Origin: Mugil cephalus
Lineage: Eukaryota > Chordata > Actinopteri > Mugiliformes > Mugilidae
Length of the DNA stretch: 64,000 nucleotides
Direction: 5' to 3'
NCBI RefSeq assembly: GCF_022458985.1
Contig: NC_061779.1
Location: forward strand, 11,544,501-11,608,500
Part shown: positions 1 to 10,700 of the stretch, one piece after another
How the letters are laid out: the number at the start of each line of letters is the position of its first letter
Numbering within the stretch: position 1 is the stretch's first letter
Notes under the pieces: model-generated
The model's input: the letters and a program-made list of their open reading frames with translations, nothing else
Database searches by the model: none
What the model was told of the DNA's origin: nothing
Made by a program: the position numbers and the translations under genes

Positions 1-573
1 CGTAGATGACGGGCAATAATCATCCTGTTAAAAATGGTCATCCCATTAAAAAAAAAGGCTCAACATAAAGTGTTTGCTTCATCTGTTTATAGCACATGTA
101 GCATGAGTCCCTCCCTCCCTCCCTGACGGTAGCTCTGATAAAGCTTTAGACGGGTATCTCTCTCCTTGCTTGTGTTTACAGTTTTGTCCTCTTTAAACAG
201 CGCACCTCCCACGAGATTTCAGAGTGAGATTTCACCTTGAGAGGAATCCTATCCATTATGTCCTTGAAAGTCCTGTGCGGACTGCAGCTGTGTCGGCTGC
301 GGTGGCTGGTTGATAGTGCCGTCGCTATTTATTTGATTGATTGCAATGATTTTTGTAGCCATTTAGACTGTAAATATTATTAAAGGATGGCAAATGTTGG
401 ACATGTGATTCTCCTAACGAATACTAATAATGTCCAGAGTGTGCAGGTATATCTGCTGTAACGATGTTATCATGTGTCGTGTTTAGTAGTTGATACACAA
501 ATAGTCTACTACACACAAATGTAAAAGGTTTCAAGACATCTGAGGGTTTCTGAATGTGTCTCTGCCTTCACAG
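1..573 (+). other. rsbn1l: rsbn1l intron, 3' part
   Basis: This is the end of the intron before the last rsbn1l coding exon. It closes with an acceptor (ttcacag) at 567-573. No other gene or repeat was recognised in it. Confidence 0.7.
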
Positions 574-2238
574 TGTGTGCAGTGGATCGACGACGCCAAG
601 CTGAACCAGCTCAGGAGGGAAGGGATCCGTTACGCCCGCATCCAGCTCTACCACGACGACATCTACTTCATCCCCAGAGGAGTTGTCCACCAGTTCAAGA
701 CCGTGTCTGCGGTCTGCAGCCTGGCCTGGCACATCCGACTCAAACAGTACCACCAACACGAAGAGAACGAGGAGGACAACGACGGCGACGAGGACGGCGA
801 CGAGGACGAGTGTTCGCCGGGAGAGGCGACGCTTAATATCAAAGAAGAGGAAGAAGATCAGGAGGGAGAGGAGGAGTGCGACCTCGCTGTACAGACGGAG
901 GTGAAGCTGGAGGAGGTGGAGGAACGGGAGGGGCCGTCGCCACAAACTCCTCCGACGCGGATTTTCAAGGAGGAAGAGCGAGAGAACAGAGCGGAGACGG
1001 AGGAGACGTCGGCAACGGCGCCGCTGCCTTTTGTGAAGAGAGAGAGAGATGAAGGTGTTCTCACTCCCACACTAATGGAGCCCAAAGCTGAGGAAGATGT
1101 GAAAGATGAAAGTAAAGGAGCTGCAGACATGTGTCCGACACAACAGAAGAGCCACGGGGAGGGAGCAGTGGACGGTGCCTCCTTTAAATCATTACAGCCA
1201 ATTAGGAAGGAAAGCGATGTGGAAGACGAGAGGCCGCAAAAGACGCCTCTGCCGGGTCAAAAAGACAAAAGCAAAGACGGTACGACGAGCACTCCAAACA
1301 CCCCACAAATCAAAAAGGAAAGGGATAAAGGAAAAAGAGAAAAAGATGAAAAGGAGAGGGCTAAAGAGAAGAAAGACAAGGACAGAGTTAAAGAGAGGGA
1401 ACGGGATAAGAAAGACAGGGGGAAAGACAGAGACAGAGAGAAGGACAAGGTGAGGGAGCAGGACAAAGTCAAGGCCGAGGGCGGCGCGCTGATGCAGCCG
1501 CTGCCTCAGATGAAGAAGAAAGAGGACGAGGAGCGGACAAGAGAGGGCAGCAAAGCCTCTCAAACCGCCCCGACGGCTCCGAGAGACGAGAAGTGGACCA
1601 AGGAGTGCGACTCGAAAACACAACCCCACTCCGTCAAGAAGGAGAAGGAGCACGACAAAGACAGAGGAGGCACGCAGGCGGCGTCTCACTTGCGGCCGGA
1701 CAGAGAGGAGGCTCGGGACGCCTGCACACACAAACACAAGTCCTCGCACGGGAAGAAGGAGAAGAGCGGCCACAGGGAAGGCAAGGACAGCAACGCGTCG
1801 AGTGCGCAGGGGGCGCAGGCGAAGACGGGGAGAGAAGACGGGAAGACGCCCAAACCCGCCGCCATCCAGGTTAGGAAGGAAGGAAAGAAGGACTTCGGCA
1901 GCAAAGAGGAAAAGAAGAAGCCTCTTTCTGGTCCCGGCCAACCAGAACACAAACAACCACGGACGCTCGTCACCTTTGACCTTTTTAAGCCGATGGAGGC
2001 TCACCAGACTTTTGCCCTTTCCTTTACAGACAGTAGACCTAAGACCCACCACCACCACCACAGTGACTCTCGAGGCTCGTCCTCTAAGCCCGGGTCTGAC
2101 GGTCGGACAGTTGTGCCGTCAAAAGGACCAAAAGTAAAGGACTCGGTGCAGGGGAAACCTGCCGCGGCGCTACAGGACTCGTTGAAGCAGCCCCTGAAAA
2201 CACACACAACCCACACACAGAAAGACTTCTTAATATGA
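574..2238 (+). CDS. rsbn1l: Round spermatid basic protein 1-like, last coding exon (partial gene)
   Basis: RSBN1-family proteins are nuclear JmjC-type histone demethylases. The exon starts in frame after the ttcacag acceptor at 573 and encodes about 554 residues to the TGA at 2236-2238. The first 60 residues are the conserved end of the JmjC fold ([20 protein letters not shown], then [12 protein letters not shown]); the His in VVHQF fits the last metal ligand. The rest is a long charged tail: acidic first, then Lys/Glu/Arg/Asp repeats, then a His5 run, with eight matches to the SUMO-acceptor pattern hydrophobic-K-x-E. As I recall it, the human RSBN1L tail is much shorter, so this exon is unusually long. 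The choice of rsbn1l over rsbn1 rests on the adjoining tmem60, which is its human neighbour. Upstream exons lie outside the window. Confidence 0.88.
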   Translation, partial: CVQWIDDAKLNQLRREGIRYARIQLYHDDIYFIPRGVVHQFKTVSAVCSLAWHIRLKQYHQHEENEEDNDGDEDGDEDECSPGEATLNIKEEEEDQEGEEECDLAVQTEVKLEEVEEREGPSPQTPPTRIFKEEERENRAETEETSATAPLPFVKRERDEGVLTPTLMEPKAEEDVKDESKGAADMCPTQQKSHGEGAVDGASFKSLQPIRKESDVEDERPQKTPLPGQKDKSKDGTTSTPNTPQIKKERDKGKREKDEKERAKEKKDKDRVKERERDKKDRGKDRDREKDKVREQDKVKAEGGALMQPLPQMKKKEDEERTREGSKASQTAPTAPRDEKWTKECDSKTQPHSVKKEKEHDKDRGGTQAASHLRPDREEARDACTHKHKSSHGKKEKSGHREGKDSNASSAQGAQAKTGREDGKTPKPAAIQVRKEGKKDFGSKEEKKKPLSGPGQPEHKQPRTLVTFDLFKPMEAHQTFALSFTDSRPKTHHHHHSDSRGSSSKPGSDGRTVVPSKGPKVKDSVQGKPAAALQDSLKQPLKTHTTHTQKDFLI

Positions 2239-2254
2239 ATGTCTAGATGTCTTC

Positions 2255-2285
<31 letters not shown>

Positions 2286-2995
2286 TACTGTACAACTTAC
2301 GCCGAGGCTTTGTTAAAATATTTGGAAGTGCATCCTTTGTTTCTTTGCTGCATTATCCCTGCGGCGATGAGACGAGTGCGCGTTCAAAGCATTTTAACAA
2401 AGCCTAAGAATGTAAGCTAAGTAGCTCACTTCACGTTTGTTAGCAGATGTATGTAGGCTTTATATAAAAATGTTATGTGACCCGTGTGTCAGTGCCTGTG
2501 CACTACTTAGCTTCGCTCTTTAAAGCACCTATTTTAGGTACTGGACTAGCCAATCTGAAAACAACCTGCTACAAGAATCGACTACATCCACCGTTTTGGA
2601 CACGACTGAGCCGACACCCTCTTCGCTTTGTTACTCTAGTCTGTGGAGTTTGTTGTTTAAAACACTCCTGAATCAGAGCAAAGTGGTTGTTTTCAGACTG
2701 GACTGTTGGACTCACACAGGGCTGTAAATGATACTGTATGTACCAAAACTGTACAGTATAGATGTTATTAGCACCAATGTGAGAAAATGTATACAGAAAT
2801 TGCATATATTTTTTGTAAGACAAGTTTTATTTTCCATAGAACTTATTTATATCATTTACTGTCTGTTTTTATTTGAAACCGATGTATGTGAAAAATTTTG
2901 TTGTATATACATTTTATTTCCTAAGATAAGACTTGGTAGTGTGATTTATACTCTGATCAGAACCTCTCAATAAATGGTTCAATATGTTGACTTAG
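2239..2995 (+). other. rsbn1l: rsbn1l 3' UTR
   Basis: AT-rich non-coding sequence follows the rsbn1l stop, with a poly-T run at 2268-2286. It continues to the polyadenylation hexamer AATAAA at 2969-2974. The exact cleavage site cannot be read. Confidence 0.65.
2969..2974 (+). promoter_or_regulatory. rsbn1l: Poly(A) signal of rsbn1l
   Basis: Canonical AATAAA about 730 bp after the stop codon, followed within 25 bp by GT-rich sequence. Confidence 0.6.
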
Positions 2996-4640
2996 TCGGC
3001 GTTTATGTCTTTACTACATCATCTATTAGCTACTTTTTGCCAGATACAGCAGCAAATATTGTTTTAAAAATGCCAAAAACATTAGATGTGATGTTTTGTG
3101 TGGTGCTCTAAGCTCGTAGATGTGCCACGCCAGCGTAACCAACCTTAAAAAGCAATGCAGTCAAATAGTAGAAACCACACAGAAACGAATCACAGCACCA
3201 CAACTGTCGGGGGGAAAAAAGCTACCATGAAACCATTTGATGACATCTTGTCATCTGTTGATAAGTCTACAAAGCCCTGCTCTACTCTTTACAGCTGTTT
3301 CAAGCTTTTTATCATCAGAAACATTAAAAAACATTCAAAATTATCCTAAACCAGACCTAGATCTAATTTGCCCACATATCTATTTTTAGCCACAAAACAA
3401 ATTTGCCTGAAACTGCTCAACTGTGGCAACGCAGGTGGCTGTTAAACCTGGTGTCACCTCCATCAATCCTCTCAAAAGAAAACCCAGTCCACCCAACCTG
3501 TACCTATAATATTAACAAACAACAACATGTTAAATGTCATCGTGCTCACAACCTAAACTGACGGTGGCACGCTGACGTATACTTTGTACAGCAGACAGTT
3601 ATGATGATGTGTCATACTACACCAAACAGCCACAACATTGAAACCGGCGATAAATGAAGTGTATAATATTGGCTGAATTAACGATTAACGAAGAAATGTT
3701 GTTTTAAATGTGTCCTGCAAAAAAGAAAGAGGAAAAAAACGCTCCCTACATCCCAGTCTGACAAAGTATCTGCAGGATGCGCTACATCAAGTCTGATCCA
3801 CAGAAGCCCCGCCCAGCAAAACACAGGACCCGCCACCAGTGTCCCATGTCCTCGTCTCAACGAGTTCACCGCTGTTTTGTTGACATTAATGGGAACAACA
3901 CACTGGCCGGGTGGTTTTAATGTTATGGATGGTAGGTGTGTGAAAAGCACAGCTGTTTCTAACAATGACAGTCCTGGTGAACCAGCACCCTGACTCTGCA
4001 GCGGTTAAATGAAATTCAGTCGTGACTATTTTTTATTGTTAACACTCGTGCTTTTCCTACTGTGACATGTCAGAATGTCTGCAGTGAAAAACATCCATTA
4101 AACTCCACCTGCAGGGAAGCAGTGCAGCTGAAGCTGAGGTTGCACTTACTCGAAGCCTCTAAGGACAGACGTGTTTACCATAATAATGTGAAAGAAGTGC
4201 TGCTGCAGCGGATGATTGTTGAGCTGGGAGCGTTTAGTAATTTGAATCTGAAGTGTCCTGGTGTCACCGCTGCACAGGAGACGAACACGGTTGATTTAGA
4301 GACATTTTGGCAAAAGTTTTAGAGTGCAAAGAACATTTAATCCACACAGTCAGAGGAAGTTCTCACGTTACATTCAATTTGTGTTACTGACAAAGGGGCC
4401 ATTTGATGTTTGGTCTATCACATAGGAAGATGTGAGGTTTTAGCGTCTGTAACAAGTTTCATAACTACTTACGGCTCAGCTGTGAATTTTGCATATCGAG
4501 GAGATGGTACACATTTTTCTACCACAATGCTCGATCACTATTTCTATTTTATCCACGACCCAATCTCACCTGGTGTGGCCCGTTTTTCTCTCAATTGCTG
4601 ATTAAAGAGGAGCCAAAAGGCAGCAATGTGAATCCCACAA
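2996..4640. other. Intergenic spacer between rsbn1l and tmem60 3' ends
   Basis: The two genes converge on this spacer. It contains one inverted-repeat element (3622-3936). Short open frames here (for example 4062-4322) have no recognisable similarity and no splice context, so I do not call them genes. Confidence 0.55.
3622..3936. repeat. Non-autonomous TIR element, family A
   Basis: The left end at about 3622-3648 contains agccacaacattgaaacc. The right end at about 3909-3936 contains ggttttaatgttatgg, its imperfect inverse. The same pair of ends recurs near 16884/17583 and 20815/21267. The body is about 315 bp with no coding capacity, so it resembles a MITE. The superfamily was not determined. 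Confidence 0.6.
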
Positions 4641-4656
4641 CAAAGTGAAGGCATAA

Positions 4657-4662
4657 TTTATT
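4657..4662 (-). promoter_or_regulatory. tmem60: Poly(A) signal of tmem60
   Basis: tttatt on the plus strand reads AATAAA on the tmem60 strand, about 300 bp past the tmem60 stop. Confidence 0.5.
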
Positions 4663-4961
4663 CTCAAGATACCAAACCATGTGGCTGGAGTTCCATTAAC
4701 CACCAGCATGAGAAAATGCGACGTTTTCTCTCGCGACACTGATTTCGAACATCTCCTATTTAACGCCCGTGTGCCACATGTGTAAAGCCCACTGGGACCC
4801 TAAACCCAGTTATTCTACACGCTGGCGTTAATGTACAGTGTCAAGTAGCAGAGGGTTTTAATGTGAACGGTTAGTGATGACCTTCAGCGGCTCATCCTTC
4901 GTCTGAGAAGTTTTTTTTTTGTCCCCATCACATCATCTCAAAATCAACATCCTCCACCAGT

Positions 4962-5366
4962 TCAGTCCCTCCTGTAGTGGAAAACACTGCGTCCCAGCTC
5001 CACCAGCGCTCCACCCAGCAGCACCCACAGAGGGACGCACACCACACTGACCCAGATGTCCGTGAGCCTCTCCAGGCGGGAGCACAGTGTCAGACAGAAG
5101 GCCAGCTTCAGGAACAGGGCCGTCAAGTACCACAGCCTCTTCTTTAGGCTCTGCTCGCCGTCCCTGGGGCCAAAGTCTGGCTTGCAGCGGCCCGCCATCT
5201 TCACTATTAGCATGAGGATGAGGATGGTGTCAAAGGTCCAGACAGGGAGGAAGATGAGGAACCAGTTCCAGTTGATTTTGGAGTCCAACTTGAGGACCAG
5301 CATGATGAGGAAGATCAGGGCAAATATCCAGGAGAGGAGCACTCGCTGGGCCAGGGACATCTTCAT
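4962..5366 (-). CDS. tmem60: Transmembrane protein 60
   Basis: This is a complete 134-residue protein in a single coding exon, the same length as vertebrate TMEM60. It begins MKMSLAQRVLLSWIFALIFL and ends in RRD as in mammals. Four hydrophobic segments lie at about residues 8-27, 33-57, 78-97 and 103-123, with a basic loop (KMAGRCKPDFGPRDG) in the middle, so it is a small four-pass membrane protein. Its molecular role is not established. The start was chosen because M-(K/R)-MSLAQRVLL is the family N-terminus. The gene runs tail-to-tail with rsbn1l, the arrangement I recall from human 7q11. The phtf2 gene expected upstream in that arrangement is absent. Confidence 0.93.
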   Translation of the reverse strand: MKMSLAQRVLLSWIFALIFLIMLVLKLDSKINWNWFLIFLPVWTFDTILILMLIVKMAGRCKPDFGPRDGEQSLKKRLWYLTALFLKLAFCLTLCSRLERLTDIWVSVVCVPLWVLLGGALVELGRSVFHYRRD

Positions 5367-5870
5367 CTATGGAGGCCTGGCACAGGGCCAGTGTCATCCA
5401 CACCCGGAGAGACTGGAGAGGAGGCAGGAGACCAGACACACAGATCTGAAAATACACACACGCAAAAAAAAAAAAAAAAAAAAAAAAAAACACAATAGAC
5501 CTCTTTCTATTTTAATGTAATGCTACATTAATGAGCACATAAAACTCAAGTTCACACATCAAAACAGCCAGCTCTAGCACCCACCCTTTACGTTTCAACT
5601 CTCCTTTAGAGATACAGATGTTGTTGTGTTCATGCTAACACGAAGCTAATGTATGCTAGCAAGCTGTATCTAACTTGCGACAACAATGTTCAAATATATC
5701 TTACCGAGTTCACTCGAAGGGCCGACGTGTTGTCTTAAAAACTAACTTTGAAACACCAGCTCCTCGCCGGGAAGACGAACGGCAGCACTTTAAAATGTTT
5801 AAAGTTTTAACAGCAGCGCAGTTAGCGCTAGCTTTCAGTTAGCACTGACATCCGGTTTCTCATTTCAAAA
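5367..5870 (-). promoter_or_regulatory. tmem60: tmem60 5' UTR exons and promoter region
   Basis: On the minus strand an acceptor (ttttcag) ends at 5446, so the coding exon carries about 79 bp of 5' UTR (5367-5445). A good donor (CTCG|GTAAG) lies at 5705/5704, giving a non-coding first exon from 5705 to roughly 5850. An ETS-type CTTCCGG motif sits just upstream at about 5899-5906. The transcription start itself is inferred. Confidence 0.5.
5464..5490. repeat. Poly(A) tract in tmem60 intron
   Basis: Run of about 27 A residues on the plus strand. It supplies the pyrimidine tract (as T) of the tmem60 intron acceptor. Confidence 0.8.
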
Positions 5871-5906
5871 CAAAAGTACGTTTTTAAAGCAACTTGCGAC
5901 TTCCGG

Positions 5907-6500
5907 TAACTATTTGTTTAAAAAGCAAAAGCACGATTTTATCATTTTTGAAACATGTATTGTATGGGAAGATATTTACACATTTTTCTATCACAATCCC
6001 CGATCACTGATTTTTGGCCAGGTGATTCTCAATCCAAAACAAGTGTATATTTTTCTCATATTTAAAGCCTGTGTACCACACTGCATAAAGACCCAGTTTA
6101 AAATCCTTTTTTGGAAATATTAAAGTTACTTAATGACTCAAACCTTAATTTAAATAAGTGAAAAAAAGCTAGGATCAATTTATTAAATGTGATATTTCCA
6201 AAATGAACCTTTCAAGAGTTCATAAGGAAATTAAAATGCACACAATTGTAGTATGTTTAGAATTTAGATTGCTATGCAAGTATAAAATGTAGAAATATCA
6301 AATTCTTCATGCCTGGTTATGCCAGATTTATAACAGTACAACTGGAACATAATAGGAAAAAGAGAGAGAAAGAAATAAACTATATCCAGGAGTGACTGCT
6401 CATTATCTGTTTTATTTAAAAATCTCTGTTTCCTCATTTATGTAAATATTAATACACGTGCGTTGTTCAAAACAGAAAGGGAAAGACTTGTTTTTTAAAT
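5907..6500. other. Intergenic spacer between tmem60 and prr5
   Basis: AT-rich sequence with no recognisable coding exon. The phtf2 gene would be expected here if the human tmem60 neighbourhood were kept, and it is not seen. Confidence 0.5.
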
Positions 6501-7785
6501 ATTACTCAAATTTATTTATTCTTTACTGGGCTAGTATAACAAATTAATACAAAGTACAACTCCGTAGACATCATAGATTGTCAAAAAAGTAAAGTACAAA
6601 ACGCTTGAGGTAAAACATCGTTGAAAAAGATTCAGTTAAAAAGCCCTTATTAAAATCTCACTTTACACCATCTAGCTGTCCTAAAAAAAAACAACAATGC
6701 ACTTTTATTTACAAGGTAGCGGCGGTGCAAAATACAGTGTGTGAGACAACATTCAGTCAGAATTTCCATGTCTTTGTCAAATGTAAACAATAAACATTGT
6801 CATATACCTTGAAATCCAAAGCTAAACCAGAAAATCAAATGCTGTCACACTGACGTTTGCTCTAAGAGCGCTGCTGGCAAGGTAGAGCAGGAGACCTCAT
6901 TACGACCAAGCAGAACACAACAGAGCGCAGACGGAAAATATAAAACTGTTGTGAGTTGTTAACACATATACAAAACAAATCCGTGAAGTTTGAAACATGA
7001 TGTGTATGGAAAGTTTCTATGGCCGGCAGCTGCACGGCCAGTTCCTCCGCGAAGGTCTGTTGGTGAAAACCTTTTCATTTCAACTTTTATTCTGAGCTGA
7101 ACCATAAAATGTTCCTCATTCAACTGAAGGACACACATAACAATATCGTCCTTTTTTTACTTCTTCTTTCTTATTGCCAACAAAACTCATAAACACACCA
7201 AAACCATGGAGGCGTCAGTCTGCGTTACGAAGCGGGTTAGAGATATAGTTTTATTTTTAAGTAGGCGAAATCATTTTTGTTCTTTTTGCAAACTATACTG
7301 TTTGTTAGGGACTGTTTTCAGCTGCCGATCAATACACACGTGATGCTTGGTTAAGTATTTACAGAGACACTGTCGGAGATATAGGGACCGTGACGGCATG
7401 GCTCACTGATATGTTTGCACAAGTCTTTGGACGAAAATAGAGCTCTGTGATATTTCAGAGGCAATATTCGTTTCTTTGATCAACTCATTGTAAATTATGA
7501 ACTTTGTTGACAATAAGAAAATGTCCTTTAAGAACAACACATCCACAGGTCTTTAATAACAGTACCAGTTTGGGATTTCTTTTTTAGCTCGTTAAGGATT
7601 AAAAGGTTTTCACCCGCCAGTGAAAGCACTTGGAGGGGACTCGTCATAGAAACTCATTGTACCACAGTTTAGAAAAGGAAGATGGTACCCTTTTAATCAA
7701 ACACAGTTGTAAGACTTCTTCCCATTTTCTCCCAAAATATTATAGTACACACTGTGGGTTTTTTCGTCTCTAAAGGCAACCGCAG
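6500..7785 (-). other. prr5: prr5 3' UTR
   Basis: AT-rich non-coding sequence between the prr5 stop codon and the poly(A) signals. No other feature was seen. Confidence 0.55.
6511..6520 (-). promoter_or_regulatory. prr5: Poly(A) signals of prr5
   Basis: tttatttatt on the plus strand gives two overlapping AATAAA hexamers on the prr5 strand, about 1.27 kb after the stop. Confidence 0.5.
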
Positions 7786-10700
7786 TTACACAGTGCTCTG
7801 CCTGCTCTCGCGGCTAAGCCCCATTGCCTCTGAGGAGTGAGGTGGGAAATCAATAAATATCCCATCTGAGTCTGAGTCGGCAGACTCTAGCACTTGTCCA
7901 ATTATGGTTTCAGGGCTGGATGATTCACTGGGCGGCGTGGAGGATGCACCTTTACTGAGATCAGTCATTGTTGTCGTGGCCTCGGTGCCGTGGAGAGCTC
8001 CTGAGGAATGAAGTGGAAGGATGGCGGGAGACGAAAGAGCGCCGGCTCCGGCTTGTATGATGCCTATAAACGAGACGATGCCGTGGGGTTATTGTTATCA
8101 GTGATAGACGCAGATGTGCGAAAACAAAAACTGAAAGCCTACCATTGAACTGAGAGCCCACACACAGCCTGTTGGAGGCAGAGCCAGACAGTTCAGATCC
8201 CGGGGCCAGGTCAGCGTAGGCGAGTCCTTGGTCCTCCAGGCATGATATGATCTCACAGGCTGAGTGCCGCCGGATTCCTCCGCTGCCAACGGAGCTGGCA
8301 TCGGGATCGTACTCGGCCACTGGGGTGAGCAGCAGAGGAATGTTGTAGCTTTTAGATCGTACCACAGGGTTTTTAGACGGTTGATCTCCAGGCTTGGGCC
8401 AGCCCCAAGGTAAACGCTTATCTGAAAAACAAGAGCCAAGCGGAGAAAGATGTTATTTATTAAGTTAAATCCAGCCTTACAGACAAACAACATTTTCCAC
8501 CCCCCGTTTTTCTGTCTCACCAAAAACACAGCACTGGGCCTCGGTGTCGTCTCCAGAGTAAAGCCCGTGGGTGCCCAGGTAGGGCGAGACCACCTTCTGA
8601 ACCAGAGACTCCAGCCGAAGGTAGTCATCATTCACGCCACGTGACTCATGGACCCCCTAAACACGGAAACCCCGAGGCAGACAGCACAGGAGACTGATCG
8701 TTAAGTCTCAAATACAGTTGTTTCTTAATGCTGATGTCAGACTTGATCATGAGAATGAATCATTATTCAAATATATTATGGCTGCAGCGTCTTAGATGTG
8801 TTTTGAATTTGGTGCATTACATCTTCTTCTCATGTAAACTGAACAACTACGACTGTGGAGCGAAGTAATAATAAAAAAATAGATAAATAAATAACGATCC
8901 AGAATCAGAAACTGCATACAAGTCACAAAACGGTTTTAGTTTTGTATGCAGTGAACACATTTATGTGTTTGTGTTAGTTCCAATCGCACAGTCGTGCGTT
9001 TATGTTTACACTCCAATGCCAGTTTATTAGGTACGCATAGTCAAAACTCATTTACAGTCCTTCAATGAATCAGTACTATTCCGGAGAAGGTTACGGCGTT
9101 CGGTTTCCGCAGAGGCGCTGATTTACTTTTATGATCGCGTTTGTTGCTGCATTGTTGTTGTTGTTGTGCAGTTGAATTGCGTTGCTTTGTAATGAGAGGT
9201 GTTTCTTGCTGATGTGGATACACAGGAGAAACATTCAGCGTGATGCAGTGCAATTAAAAGCGATCACAAACTGCTGCATCCACAACGGTTGGACCAACAC
9301 GTCTCCGATTTCATGAAAAAACATTATACTTGCCATAAACCGGGAATGGATCGGCGGAGGATTAATTGTAGCACAGTGTATAATAATAATATTAAAGTGG
9401 TGTCTATAACAGACTCCAGCACTTAGATAGGAAACACTGGACTGAAGCTGGAACATCCTGATGCTCCTTGTTATGAACAGTAGCAATAACACAAACAGTG
9501 AGTGAGCCGAGGTCAAATTTGGGTTGACTCCCGCGCGCTTACCTGTAGAATAAGCAGCATCTGTGTAACAGAGGGGGGCACACGGGCCCGCGGTCGAGAC
9601 AGGGCGTCCTCTAACTTGACGCTCAGGACTATAGTGTTCCTGAAGTGCAGCAGGGCGAGCTGTCGGACAGAAGGCTCCTTACCCTGCGCGCGGGAAGGAA
9701 TGCATGAAACGGCAGCTTGAGTGGGCGCCGCGGAGGAGAGGTTGTTGCGTCAAAGACAAAAACAAACAGACTCTTCAGGAGGCTGCGTACCTGAACCGGG
9801 TGAAAGATGGCCTGCAGCATCGAGAGAACGTCACAGAAGAAGAAGTCCCAGGTCTCTGCCAGAGAGTCCAGCAACTTCTGACCTGCATGGATCACACGGG
9901 AGAAAGAAAAGGCTCGCCTGAATCTTAATTCGACAACATTACCCCGGACGATTTATATTTTAGAGATAATCAGAACTAATTCGGTACCTTCGTAGAACCT
10001 TATCTTGTCCCGTAGGATGACCATGCCTTTTGTCAGCAACTGGTTCTGTGAAAAGAAGCCAGTAACTATAAACGTCTGAGGCACTGTTGCTGCTGAGCCG
10101 CTCACGATGCTCCAGTAAATATTATTGTCTCATGAAACAGTGGGTTTCAAATATGTAAACGAGTGTTTTGTGTTACCTGAAGGTATTCTGTGAAAAATGA
10201 TCCCAGCTCAGTCTTCAACAGATGCCTGAGAGAAGAAATATGAGGCATTTGTTTAATTTCTGCTTTGAAAAAGTCAATCTGAGGGTAAACCATTAGAATA
10301 AATATACAATAACAGATCAAACTGAGTAAATGTATTTATTTCTAATTGGGAAAGCAATGCTAGTAACCAGGGATTCGTTCCTAAATTATATTTAATTACA
10401 TAAGAGAATCTCATAGTAAAGCCACGGGATGTAAACTACTCGATTAAACACTGGGCTCTTTGTATGTAGTGAAAGAAATGTGTGTCAACCTCCTCTCGGC
10501 TTTTTTTGTACATAAAAATATGTTTACTGAGCTATAATGGAGGAGGGTAGAAGTGATGTGCCTGGTTTGGAAAGATAATGAGATATCTGGCACAGCCACA
10601 TGACTCCCCAGGCCCACATACAGCACACCACACACAAACAAACTCATTCACAGTAAGACATTCAGTCAGCGTGCAGTACAGACAGTAATTATAATAATTA

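Noticed and set aside
1192-2061. 289-codon open frame on the minus strand
   Set aside because: It is antisense to the rsbn1l K/E-rich tail; the length reflects skewed composition and the product is Leu/Phe/Arg low complexity.
4062-4322. 86-codon plus-strand frame in the rsbn1l-tmem60 spacer
   Set aside because: No recognisable similarity and no splice or poly(A) context.
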